Positions 53,801-61,450 of a stretch of 64,000 nt of DNA are shown here, in pieces. The position numbers were made by a program, and so were the translations under genes. The notes under the pieces are model-generated. The model searched no databases and was not told the origin of the DNA. It was given only the letters and a program-made list of their open reading frames with translations. The DNA is from Paenibacillus sp. Soil750 (GTDB taxonomy: Bacteria > Bacillota > Bacilli > Paenibacillales > NBRC-103111), in assembly GCF_001428045.1 (NCBI RefSeq), contig NZ_LMSD01000013.1:1-64000 (forward strand). Reading direction: 5' to 3'. How positions within the stretch are numbered: position 1 is the first letter of the stretch; every line of letters starts with the position of its first letter.

Positions 53801-54950
53801 GAAAATCATAGGTCTCCGACGTTCCACCATTTGCACTGACTTGTATAGAGCGAGGATCGCCAGAAATATAAGAAACCGTTACGTGATAATTCCCTGTTGA
53901 AGCCACTTCTACCCCATTAAATTGCAGGGAGCTGCCTTGATATAAATTGCCGACTTTCTTGCCTTCCGAGCAGCTGCTGCAATTTGAAATGTTTGCTTTG
54001 CCACCAAGTGTGTTCGTGGAAGCTTCTGCTTCATAGGTTACACTTTTGGGGGATACAGAGATCTTATCGATATCCGGGGAATACGAATTGCCATCAGACA
54101 AGATAATCGTATTGCTGCCCGCCTGTAAAGTAAGATCGACGTCAAACGTGCCGACCGTATTCCAATCAGTCGTTTTCGGCAGATCATACAGCTCGAATGC
54201 CCCTCCGTTAGCACTGACTTGAACAGACCTAGGATCACCGGAAATATAGGAAAGCCTCACCGAGTAGATACCGGGAGCATTCACTTGGATTTGATTGAAT
54301 TGTAATGCGCTTCCTTGATACAAATTGCCGACTTTCTTGCCTCCTGAACACGAGCCGCAATTAGACACCGAAGCTTTGCCTGTTAGCAAATTAATAGCAG
54401 ACTCCGCTTCGTAATTCTGAGCGAAAACCGGAGGTGGGTCACCTCCTCCACCATCTCCAGGATTCTGTGTACCTGCGGGAGTAATCAAGATTTTATCAAT
54501 GTCCGGCGCATACCAATTACCGTCGTCAAACACGATGGCATTCTCACCAGCGTTGAGTTGAAGCGTAATATCAAAAGTGCCAACCGTGCTCCAATCCACC
54601 GTTTTGGGCAAATCGTAATTTTCCGCACTCCCACCATTTACACGGATGTTCACCGAACGGGGATCGCCGGATATATAAGAAACCGACATCTTGTAACTTC
54701 CAGCTTCGTTCACAGTTACGCCGTTAAATTGCAACGAACTTCCTTGATAGAGACCGCCTACCTTCTTACCTCCGGAACATCCGGTACATTCAACCACTGA
54801 TGCGTTTCCACTTAGGATATTAACTGTCGCCTCTGCTTCGTAGGTTTGACCTTCCGCATACGCGGTTTGAACGCCAATACCCGCGTTGGCTGGCAACGCG
54901 ACTAACATAAGCATGAACACAATTAGCCATTTCGCGATCCTATCTCTCAT
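50820..54950 (-). CDS. Secreted clan GH-D glycosidase with three CBM35-like modules
   Basis: An extracellular enzyme of 1376 residues. Domain order: signal peptide (1 to about 33, ending ANAGIGVQTAYAEG), three CBM35-like modules (36-157, 179-300, 305-427), N-terminal sandwich plus GH36/GH27-like barrel (about 450-1115; nucleophile D876 in YIKLDFLTHG, acid/base D937 in HSRRISCDVYG), OmpL47/Ig-like repeats (1130-1290) and a C-terminal helical FIMAH-like domain (1297-1376). Each CBM carries a CxxC pair (CTGC, CGSC, CSSC). There is no LPXTG anchor. AAGGAG precedes the ATG. It likely degrades an insoluble alpha-linked galactan-like or related polymer; products would be imported by locus III. Confidence 0.87.
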   Translation of the reverse strand: MRDRIAKWLIVFMLMLVALPANAGIGVQTAYAEGQTYEAEATVNILSGNASVVECTGCSGGKKVGGLYQGSSLQFNGVTVNEAGSYKMSVSYISGDPRSVNIRVNGGSAENYDLPKTVDWSTVGTFDITLQLNAGENAIVFDDGNWYAPDIDKILITPAGTQNPGDGGGGDPPPVFAQNYEAESAINLLTGKASVSNCGSCSGGKKVGNLYQGSALQFNQIQVNAPGIYSVRLSYISGDPRSVQVSANGGAFELYDLPKTTDWNTVGTFDVDLTLQAGSNTIILSDGNSYSPDIDKISVSPKSVTYEAEASTNTLGGKANISNCSSCSEGKKVGNLYQGSSLQFNGVEVASTGNYHVTVSYISGDPRSIQVSANGGTSETYDFPKTPDWNTVNTYVIPLALVAGSNTIQFADGNGYSPDLDKIVVGPKIEQNPGDDDYVDSSLGEPSESKQYGAITVTHYTYGATFSNGDTTITYHTDSGMADYSWKDAKIVKGVYGSLQLGELVTSKSYPQHTLSDAAIVPVHDGFGVGVRFTVINESPGKPTLHQVYTLYEGKNFFLTQLKAANTASMTTNTIAPIVVNNSGGVDIGSYADNRALFVPFDNDNWIRYKAQSINTSNTGYEVTAIYNNANRNGLVIGSVTHDMWKTGISWNGSNNKLNNLTVYGGASSNITHDTVPHGSISGTEVTSPTMFVGYFADYRDGLEEYGRANAVFTPPLSFQGSVAHEVPVGWNSWGAYGSDLTYQDVIDTSNYFKEHLQNKSFNNKGSLYINLDSYWDNLTDTQLQNAVTTIHQNGQQAGIYWGPFVYWGTNMSQTVEGTNNQYTYGDIVLRDSTGKILPTLDGAYALDPTHPGTKARMDYFLGKFKALGFTYIKLDFLTHGSLEGKHADPTVTTGIQAYNQGMAYVNHVINGSMFISESIAPLFPSQYAHSRRISCDVYGKISETEYELNSLTYGWWQNGTIYPYTDPDHMSLSRASSMDEARSRVNSAVISGTVFLNSDDVHNETAQAYMNELLTNKAINQVAILGKAFQAVEGNTGANAAETFVLNHNGSYYVAVFNYSGASSATKSIDLARAGLNGASNYLRTDLWTGAEDKVSGMLNVTLKPAESKLFKLQLDTVPPTTNVIFDGISGAGTFTNKDIKMTFSAVDQLGGTGILLTEYQLNSGNWVTVNGPVTLSTEGAYSVHYRSKDRYGNVEASKQVTVGIDRTAPVVQINGPLTIWQTDPLNLSVQITDALSGIGNSNIQLDKKNSGNPVQAVPASLAVGNHVIEIIGTDLAGNVTANTYTLQVEMDTNHFMDLINIGVANGSITISDKGKELLAKVEAIVRSHNKDATVQQLKALRIFVQVLTAGKKITKEFSDILIADIDYFIQKTSK
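53670..54845 (-). repeat. Three tandem CBM35-coding repeats
   Basis: The three modules are similar at DNA level too, for example in the segment coding GKKVGNLYQGS (around 53950, 54325 and 54755). Modules 2 and 3 are more alike, with a spacing of about 378 nt; module 1 is separated from module 2 by a linker rich in Gly and Pro (GDGGGGDPPP). Confidence 0.8.
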
Positions 54951-54988
54951 AACATCTCTCCTTGTACAATGAATTTACATTCATGTCT

Positions 54989-55000
54989 ATTATAGGAATG
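54989..55000 (-). promoter_or_regulatory. -10 element of the secreted GH-D gene
   Basis: CATTCCTATAAT on the minus strand, 38 nt before the start codon, identical to the element at 47293-47304. The -35 position is AGAGAT, no match to sigma-A. The rest of 54951-55324 is AT-rich and carries only the sigma-G-like site. Confidence 0.5.
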
Positions 55001-55260
55001 AAATCGAGGAGATCTCTACGCGATTATCTTCAGATATATAACGTTAATTAACAGTCTTTTTAAATGATCAGTTAAATATAGAGGATCTTATTGTTGTGTT
55101 GAATAAATCCAAATGAAAACTCAAATCCATACCCTACTTCACTTCCTAATCCCGAGAACTGAAAACCCTATATTGTCCCAAAAATAGCAAAAGCGAAAAA
55201 TAGCCTTTCAAAGAGAGGTTCCAAATAAAATAGGCCTTAAAGCTGACATTGGTGTCTATA

Positions 55261-55291
55261 TACATATTTGTAGAATTTATGGTCCATATTA
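55261..55291 (+). promoter_or_regulatory. Putative sigma-G promoter of the germination operon
   Basis: TACATA (55261-55266), 18-nt spacer and CATATTA (55285-55291). These fit the forespore sigma-G pattern TGMATA and CATNNTA with one mismatch in the -35. The start codon is 33 nt downstream. Germinant receptor operons are normally sigma-G dependent. Confidence 0.5.
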
Positions 55292-55324
55292 TAACAAATG
55301 TTATTTTCAAAGGTAGGTACTTAC

Positions 55325-56851
55325 ATGGGGAGCTTTCGAACAAAAATCAAAAAAATTATCCTAAAGGATTCAGATACAGATTCTAGGAATCCACATCATA
55401 TGCATAAGTCGAATAATAATATAAAAGCTTCTAATGAAAAAACAATAACAGAAGCTAATATGGAAAAGACACTTGCGAAATTCGGGGATAGTTTTGACCT
55501 TGTTCATCGTTCATTTCATCAAGGTACTATTCACCTTATATATTTAAATTCATTAGTAGATTCCAACACATTAGAGTGGGAAATACTTTCACCATTAAGA
55601 GAAATGTCATTCAATGATTTCGGAAATTCCCTTCAACAATCCCTTTATAAACGAGTAAATAATCAAGAGGAAATCATACAAGGAATATTAGACGGCAATG
55701 TGACAATGTTCACTGGGGAGTATACCTATTTAATAAATGTGTCTGGATTTGAAGAACGTGCCATTTCACAATCTGAAACAGAAACTGTAATCAGTGGGCC
55801 ACATGACTCTTTTAATGAGGCATTAAAAACGAATGTATCGTTGATTAGAAGACGAGTCAGAAGTTCTCGCTTAAAAATGATTACGTTATCTGTCGGGGAA
55901 ATTTCAAGAACAAAAGTTCTTATCATCTATATTGAGGGTATTGCAAAAATGGATGTTGTGAATCAGCTGAAAGAAAGGATTCAATCGATTAAAGTTGATT
56001 CCATAACTGACTCCAATGTTTTGGTTCAAATGTTAGATGATCATCAAAACTCCCCATTCCCTCAATTTTATACCACGGAAAGACCAGATATTGCTGTGAC
56101 AAAACTATATGCTGGAAAGATAATTGGACTTGTCGAAGATAGTCCAAACATTTTTTGTACGCCTTCCAGTTTCTCTGATTTTTTCGAGTCACCAGATGAC
56201 TATAATCAGCGTTGGACTATAGGAACAGCGGTTAGGATTCTACGATACTTTGCTTTATTTATTACCTTAGTACTTACAGCTTTTTATGTCTCTATTTGTA
56301 CGTTTCATTACGAAATGATTCCACAATCCCTACTACAAAGCCTTATGCAGTCTAGAAGTAGAGTGCCTTTTGCACCTTTCGTTGAAGCTATGTTTTTAGA
56401 AATAGTAATTGAACTTTTAAGAGAGGCGGGTGCGAGGCTGCCTACAAAAATTGGTCAAACAATTGGCGTAGTAGGCGGTATTGTGATTGGCCAAGCAGCT
56501 GTTGAAGCTGGGGTTACCAGCAATATCTTAATCATTGTTGTTTCTGTATCGGCGATAGCTTCATTCATAGTACCCAGTTATATTATGAGTTCTTCCGTTA
56601 GAATCATTAGGTTCCTATTTATTGTAATGGCAGGGTTTTTGGGTAATATCGGCATTTTCTTCGCATTAGGAATAGTTATCATCCACTTAACCGGGTTAAC
56701 AAATTTATCAGCACCTTATGTTAAGCCTGTTTCTGCCACCTTCTTCAAAAATTTGATGGAGGGCATTGTGAGAGGGCCTTTTTATAAAATTAAAAAGGAG
56801 CAACCGAAACATTCTTTGATGCAAAACGATGGTGAAAATGAGAGGAATTAA
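55325..56851 (+). CDS. GerA-family spore germinant receptor, A subunit
   Basis: Inner-membrane subunit of a nutrient receptor in spores. The 508 residues consist of a hydrophilic N-terminal domain of about 300 residues, then four to five transmembrane segments beginning at YFALFITLVLTAFYVSI. Family motifs include PFAPFVEAMFLEIVIELLRE, GARLPTKIGQTIGVVGGIVIG and PSYIMSSSVRI. The ATG at 55325 has AAAGGTAGG upstream; the frame is open to 55298. It is the first gene of a complete A-B-C operon. The ligand is probably an amino acid or sugar, not determinable here. Confidence 0.93.
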   Translation: MGSFRTKIKKIILKDSDTDSRNPHHMHKSNNNIKASNEKTITEANMEKTLAKFGDSFDLVHRSFHQGTIHLIYLNSLVDSNTLEWEILSPLREMSFNDFGNSLQQSLYKRVNNQEEIIQGILDGNVTMFTGEYTYLINVSGFEERAISQSETETVISGPHDSFNEALKTNVSLIRRRVRSSRLKMITLSVGEISRTKVLIIYIEGIAKMDVVNQLKERIQSIKVDSITDSNVLVQMLDDHQNSPFPQFYTTERPDIAVTKLYAGKIIGLVEDSPNIFCTPSSFSDFFESPDDYNQRWTIGTAVRILRYFALFITLVLTAFYVSICTFHYEMIPQSLLQSLMQSRSRVPFAPFVEAMFLEIVIELLREAGARLPTKIGQTIGVVGGIVIGQAAVEAGVTSNILIIVVSVSAIASFIVPSYIMSSSVRIIRFLFIVMAGFLGNIGIFFALGIVIIHLTGLTNLSAPYVKPVSATFFKNLMEGIVRGPFYKIKKEQPKHSLMQNDGENERN

Positions 56852-56861
56852 TGGTGACAAT

Positions 56862-57956
56862 ATGAAAGAACGGCTCAATCCACTTCAACTGTCTTTACTT
56901 TTCTATAGCATCCAAAATGGGCTTGTCTTGTATACATTACCTCGAGTAACTGCCGAATATTTTGGAACAAATGGCTGGTTAAGTATTATTTTCATTTTCG
57001 TACTCGTTAATATGAATATTACGATGATTGCAATAAGTTATAAGCTGGGCAAAGGAAGATCAATATTTGAAATCATAGAGGCAACAGTTCCCAAGTGGGT
57101 AATGGTTCCTTTCTATTTGTTTATCATTTGTGTTTGGATTGGAATGGCAAGCATGATTATGAGGGAATATATCTTCATCATGAAAATAATGTTTTATCCA
57201 ACATTACCTGCCACATTTTTTGTCATATTCTTTACTCTTCTTAGTTTTCTATTATTAAGAGGTGGAATCTACCATATTGCTAAAGCACTTGTGGCTTTAT
57301 TCTTCGTCGTGATTCCAATGATTGTTTTGCTTTTTTACCTAATTCCAGAATTTGATTTTGCACGTTTCACGCCTTTCATTTTTAAAGGAGATACAGATTT
57401 TTTCAAGGGGACTCTTCATGTTTATTCAGCATTCTTAGGTATTGAAGTTTCCATTCTTTTTTTCCCTTTTGTTGAAAAAAAATGGACGAAAGCACTTTTT
57501 ATTGGAAATATGCTCTCAACGTTCATTTATTTAATTATCACCTGTATAAGCTTTGGCTTTTTTAGCTTCGATCAAATATTAAATGATCTATACCCCGTTA
57601 TGACATTGTTTGAATATACAGAAGTTTCATTCATTTCACGCGCCGAGAATCTTTGTTTTTGTGTGTATGCCTTCAAGGTATTATCAACAACTATCATTTA
57701 TTATTGGGGAGCTCAGCAATTTTTCGGGAATATGGTAAAAAGTGTAAAACCTAATGTTTGGATTATTATCATACTAGCAAGCGGTTTTATACTTGCATTG
57801 ATTCCAGATTCTCTGTTGGATGTTAAAAAATGGTTGAACTTGTTGAGTAATTGTTCAATCGGAATTGCTTGGGCATTACCTATGTTCGTATTATGCAACC
57901 TGTCTATTCAAATTCTTAAAAAAAAGATGCCTAGGGAGACAGATCATGCAAAATAA
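56862..57956 (+). CDS. GerB-family germinant receptor, B subunit (permease-like)
   Basis: An integral membrane protein of 364 residues with about ten transmembrane segments, from the amino acid permease-like spore permease family that carries the ligand pocket. It begins MKERLNPLQLSLLFYSIQNG; the last segment is FALCNLSIQIL-like near the end. The ATG at 56862 is 10 nt after the A-subunit stop and fits the family start; GGTGA lies 4 nt upstream. An ATG at 56829 lies inside the A gene and lacks a ribosome binding site. It overlaps the C subunit by 11 nt. Confidence 0.92.
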   Translation: MKERLNPLQLSLLFYSIQNGLVLYTLPRVTAEYFGTNGWLSIIFIFVLVNMNITMIAISYKLGKGRSIFEIIEATVPKWVMVPFYLFIICVWIGMASMIMREYIFIMKIMFYPTLPATFFVIFFTLLSFLLLRGGIYHIAKALVALFFVVIPMIVLLFYLIPEFDFARFTPFIFKGDTDFFKGTLHVYSAFLGIEVSILFFPFVEKKWTKALFIGNMLSTFIYLIITCISFGFFSFDQILNDLYPVMTLFEYTEVSFISRAENLCFCVYAFKVLSTTIIYYWGAQQFFGNMVKSVKPNVWIIIILASGFILALIPDSLLDVKKWLNLLSNCSIGIAWALPMFVLCNLSIQILKKKMPRETDHAK

Positions 57957-59043
57957 AAAACTTGTATTGATCGCAATATGCTGTTTGTTAGTAACAGGTT
58001 GTGCAGAAAGAAATATTATTGAAGAATTGGCCATACTTGAAGCTGGTGCTTACGATTTGTCGGAAAGTGATGTAAATCCAATTAGAACAACAGTCCTTTT
58101 TCCCACTGTTACTAAAGAAGGATTGGTTGATACAATGACGCTTACTGCAAATGGTAAATCCGTTCATGATACTTTCCTAAAAATTCAAAATTTAACGAAT
58201 TTAAAGTTAGTTGGAGGTCAGGGTACGATTCTCTTTGGTGAGGAACTGTTGAAAAAAGGTCTTATCAATGTTGTGAAGTCATTTACAAGGGATCCAGAAA
58301 TCGGAACTCGCGTTAAATTTGCTATCGTGGAGGGAAATGCAGGGAATTTACTTAAAAAAAAGTTACCCTCTGTCGAAGATAATGCTGAGTTTCTTTACAC
58401 GTTCTTGGATAAGGCGGGCAAACAAAATAAAGCTTTCATTACAAATAAATATCGTTTTTTAAGAGATTATTATGACGATGGTATTGATCCGGTACTACCC
58501 GTTTTTTCATCTGAAGGCGAGAGCATTGAATTAAAAGGATTGGGTATTTTTAAAGGAGATCAATATGTTACACGCCTAACCTTAAGTGAAACACAGATCT
58601 TTAATTTATTAATGGGTGACATCAAAAATGGCAGATTAATGATTAATATGAATCCTGAAGAGTCAGGAGAAAATTATCAGCTTTTGTTAAATAATATTAA
58701 TTCTAAAAATGATAAAAAAATGAACACAGGAAATATGTCGGTCGAAGTCATTTTAGATATAAAAGGAAGCGTCCTTGAATACACAGGCACCATGGATATA
58801 ACTCAAGAGCAGTATCAAAGAGAATTGGAAAAACAGGTTGAAAAATATATACTAACCAGTTCAGAAAAGCTGTTAGCCAAATTACAAAAAGTTCAAACAG
58901 ATCCTATCGGAATAGGAAAGGTGGTACGCAATCATTTATCATATGAAAGATGGAACAATATGAACTGGAATATGACTTATTCAAACTTGAATATTAAAGT
59001 AAAAGTAAAAGTAGATCTGACTCATATCGGAAAATCAAAATGA
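57946..59043 (+). CDS. GerC-family germinant receptor, lipoprotein subunit
   Basis: A lipoprotein of 365 residues anchored to the outer face of the inner spore membrane. The leader MQNKKLVLIAICCLLVTGC ends in the lipobox (C19). The mature part shows the Ger(x)C pattern: TLTANGKSVHDTFLKIQNLTN, an acidic central domain, and a C-terminal domain with EKYILTSSEKLLAKLQKVQTD and DPIGIG. AGGGAG precedes the ATG at 57946; the frame is open to 57865 inside the B gene. It completes the receptor operon and is followed by a hairpin. Confidence 0.92.
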   Translation: MQNKKLVLIAICCLLVTGCAERNIIEELAILEAGAYDLSESDVNPIRTTVLFPTVTKEGLVDTMTLTANGKSVHDTFLKIQNLTNLKLVGGQGTILFGEELLKKGLINVVKSFTRDPEIGTRVKFAIVEGNAGNLLKKKLPSVEDNAEFLYTFLDKAGKQNKAFITNKYRFLRDYYDDGIDPVLPVFSSEGESIELKGLGIFKGDQYVTRLTLSETQIFNLLMGDIKNGRLMINMNPEESGENYQLLLNNINSKNDKKMNTGNMSVEVILDIKGSVLEYTGTMDITQEQYQRELEKQVEKYILTSSEKLLAKLQKVQTDPIGIGKVVRNHLSYERWNNMNWNMTYSNLNIKVKVKVDLTHIGKSK

Positions 59044-59105
59044 TCTTAGGTGCATTATGTAACCATTAAAAAATACGAACGTTAGTTGTAAGTGAAGAAA
59101 CAAAG

Positions 59106-59143
59106 TAAGGAGTCTATCTCCATTTATGGTGATAGACTCCTTA
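59106..59143. terminator. Terminator between the germination operon and msrB
   Basis: TAAGGAGTCTATC and GATAGACTCCTTA form a 13-bp perfect stem with a 12-nt loop. T-rich sequence follows better on the minus strand (CTTTGTTTCTTC), so it is mainly the msr terminator and also stops the convergent ger operon. Confidence 0.8.
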
Positions 59144-59156
59144 TAGAGGTTTGATG

Positions 59157-59618
59157 CTATACCTCGCTAAATAGCGCGAGATAGGCACCGTATCCTTTTT
59201 CTTCAAGCTCATCTTTTGAAATGAATTTCATGGATGCAGAGTTCACACAGAATCGCAATCCTGTCTCGCCTGGTCCGTCATTAAACACATCACCTAGGAA
59301 GGAATCCGCATTTCGACTTCTGACTTCGCACCCAGAAAAGAATCCTTTATTTTTCAGAACAACGTTAGTGGAATCTAGTGGTTTTGTAAAACTCGGCCAG
59401 CCTGTACGTGCATCGAATTTATCCTTCGAACTAAACAGCGGCTCGCCTGAAACGATATCTACGTAAATACCCTCAGCTTCATTATCCCAGTATTCATTCT
59501 CATACGGCCTCTCGTCCACACCATGCTGGGTTACATTATATTGTTGTTTGGTCAGCGTTTTTAACTTTTCTTCTTTATTAAAATCGCCATGATAACTTTG
59601 CTTTGAGTTCGTACTCAT
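59157..59618 (-). CDS. msrB: Peptide-methionine (R)-S-oxide reductase, variant active site
   Basis: Reduces the R epimer of methionine sulfoxide in proteins. The 153 residues contain WPSF, FNDGP and the catalytic C124 in GLRFCVNSAS. The usual active-site stretch DSHLGHVF reads DSFLGDVF, so both conserved histidines are replaced (Phe and Asp). The four zinc cysteines are absent (zinc-free type). C97 is the only other Cys and could resolve the sulfenic acid. There is no signal peptide. The gene is 6 nt downstream of the DinB-MsrA fusion and shares its operon. Confidence 0.88.
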   Translation of the reverse strand: MSTNSKQSYHGDFNKEEKLKTLTKQQYNVTQHGVDERPYENEYWDNEAEGIYVDIVSGEPLFSSKDKFDARTGWPSFTKPLDSTNVVLKNKGFFSGCEVRSRNADSFLGDVFNDGPGETGLRFCVNSASMKFISKDELEEKGYGAYLALFSEV

Positions 59619-59624
59619 GTTTCA

Positions 59625-60638
59625 TCACTCCCATTCCCACATATTTTGTTCCAGATACCGCGGATCGGAGAAGTACTTGTTCATCGTATTCTTTACCGAT
59701 AAGCGAACTCTCTTGTAATAGTTCTGATGTTCGTCCTCGGCTTTGTAAAATGTTGATGCAGCGGCGACCTTCGTTACAACGGGTTTAGAAAACTGTTTGG
59801 ATGCATCCAATTCCTTTCGAGATGCTTCCACGATCCCTTTTTGTTCATGGCTTGTGTAAAAAATAGCGGAATGATCGCCAGCATCCGTTGGATCGACGTT
59901 TTTCCAGAAGTTCTGGAGCAACTCCCCATACGAAATCACATTCGGGTCATAATGAATCTCTACCGACTCAAGATGGTCGGACGTTTTGGAAACGACTTTT
60001 TTGTACGTCGGTTTGTCATCTTTTCCACCCGTGTAGCCGGTGTATACATCTGTAACGCCTTCAAGCTCTCGGAACGACTTTTCCATGTGCCAGAAGCAGC
60101 CGCCAGCAAAGATAGCGGTATCTGAAGACGGAGATGAGCTTTCATTATCCGCCGACAAAACATCTTGATCCTCGCTCGTATGCGACCTCAGCGATTTATT
60201 CATGCCGTAAATGATGCCTTGGTGATAGGACATGTGCAACGTAGTCGCGTAGATGAGTTCACCGATATTCTGGGCATGCAGGAAATTCTCGCTCACGGGC
60301 TCATCCAGTTTATCTTGTAAGGTATCGTGGATATGATTGCGGAGTTCTTTCAAATGAGCGATTAATACGTTCCACTCCGGCGGTTCTTCCCTCCAATCAC
60401 TTGGTTTCGTACCGTAAGCGAAAAAGCTTTTATAGCTTTCCGGAAGAACTAGATGACGCTTGGAAAGACCAAGCACGTCGAATTGTGCAATGTAAAGAAC
60501 ATGACCCAGATGCCAATGTATGTTGTTTTTATATCCTTCCGGAATGATACTGCGCTTGTCCGGTGGACACTGGTTGCATGCATGTATGAATTGATTAATG
60601 TGTTTATCCAATAAGCGCAATGCGAATTCAGCTCTCAT
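59625..60638 (-). CDS. msrA: DinB-like domain fused to methionine sulfoxide reductase A
   Basis: A fusion of 337 residues. Residues 1-150 form a DinB/DUF664-type four-helix bundle with candidate metal ligands H46 (HWHLGH), H135 and H139 (HMSYH). After a polar linker (151-172) an MsrA domain follows, with catalytic C181 in GGCFWHMEK, YTGGKDDKPTYKKV and DHLESVEIHYDP. The usual segment with conserved Asp and Tyr between DPTDAG and SAIFY is missing: the protein reads DPTDAGDHSAIFYTS. MsrA reduces the S epimer of methionine sulfoxide. The ATG at 60638 has GGGGAGGGG upstream. The effect of the loop loss on activity is unknown. Confidence 0.85.
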   Translation of the reverse strand: MRAEFALRLLDKHINQFIHACNQCPPDKRSIIPEGYKNNIHWHLGHVLYIAQFDVLGLSKRHLVLPESYKSFFAYGTKPSDWREEPPEWNVLIAHLKELRNHIHDTLQDKLDEPVSENFLHAQNIGELIYATTLHMSYHQGIIYGMNKSLRSHTSEDQDVLSADNESSSPSSDTAIFAGGCFWHMEKSFRELEGVTDVYTGYTGGKDDKPTYKKVVSKTSDHLESVEIHYDPNVISYGELLQNFWKNVDPTDAGDHSAIFYTSHEQKGIVEASRKELDASKQFSKPVVTKVAAASTFYKAEDEHQNYYKRVRLSVKNTMNKYFSDPRYLEQNMWEWE

Positions 60639-60659
60639 TTTATTGTTCCCCTCCCCGAA

Positions 60660-60743
60660 TCAGTTGTTCAAAAAACAATTAATTTCATAAAAAGAGCCCG
60701 CAGCTAAAATAATGAGAAGAAATATAATGAATTTTTTTCGCAT
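60660..60743 (-). CDS. Short hydrophobic peptide, 27 residues
   Basis: A possible small membrane peptide, MRKKFIIFLLIILAAGS followed by a ten-residue polar tail. A single transmembrane helix follows three basic residues. The ATG at 60743 has AAGGGG 9 nt upstream, within the larger frame beginning at 60764 (34 residues). It lies directly upstream of the DinB-MsrA gene in the same direction. No homologue is known to me. Coding potential is plausible but unproven. Confidence 0.4.
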   Translation of the reverse strand: MRKKFIIFLLIILAAGSFYEINCFLNN

Positions 60744-60947
60744 AGCGGAAAACCCCTTTTTCATGAATTTGTGAATCGCACTTCAAATGTGTAACTATTT
60801 AGAATCATTTTATTGGTTACGAATATATCACGAAAAACGAATGATTACAAGTAACCCTCTATATTAAATATGATAGTTACAATATCGATTCGTAAACAAG
60901 CAACCCAACTATACTATGGGCTGCATGATTTACCAGATTGATACCAA

Positions 60948-61295
60948 TTAGCTAATCATTTTCCCGCAATCAAAGAATTCGCGGCAGATGACCAAATGAT
61001 CGGTCAAGCCCATTGCGTCATTGGTGCTACTGACCTCATCTATCTTTTTGACCATGGCAGTTGCTTCATCAAACATAATCGCACGCCCCACATAAGTAAT
61101 CGAATACTCCATGACATAATATCCGTTGCCGGTACCTGTTGACTTATTCAAAATCAAGGTAACGTCAGGTGCTGAATCGTCGTCGGCATCGTAAGAATAA
61201 ATATGAATTTTCCATGTTTTCAAGCAATCAGGACAATCGCAACAATAACAATCCTCATGCTTGAATTTGTCCAGTTCAAACCAGCCTTTTTTCAT
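60948..61295 (-). CDS. Hypothetical protein with Cys-rich N-terminus
   Basis: An unrecognised protein of 115 residues. The N-terminal part holds CYCCDCPDC (residues 16-24), a dense Cys cluster that could bind zinc or an iron-sulfur centre; the rest is an acidic alpha/beta domain (LILNKSTGTGNGYYVMEYS, IMFDEATAMVKKID) ending with two more Cys. It has no signal peptide. It stands alone with no clear partner; the space to the small peptide upstream in coordinates is AT-rich without other features. Confidence 0.65.
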   Translation of the reverse strand: MKKGWFELDKFKHEDCYCCDCPDCLKTWKIHIYSYDADDDSAPDVTLILNKSTGTGNGYYVMEYSITYVGRAIMFDEATAMVKKIDEVSSTNDAMGLTDHLVICREFFDCGKMIS

Positions 61296-61450
61296 CCATT
61301 CACTTCCTTTACCTTTATGCTCGAAGAGTATAACATGAATAGATTGTAAAAAAAGCTGTGAAAAGTCATGAACTGCCTACGAAAAAAGGCAAAACTTTGG
61401 ATAGCAAAGCATGATAATTTTCATGCTTCTATGCCAAAAGTCATGCCCAT

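Noticed and set aside
53670..54845. Regular repeats as a CRISPR-like array
   Set aside because: Period is about 380 nt and the repeats encode protein modules in frame; no short repeat-spacer structure.
61407..61428. Hairpin AAGCATGA/TCATGCTT as terminator of the NarL-type operon
   Set aside because: No T run follows on the minus strand; the stem is short.
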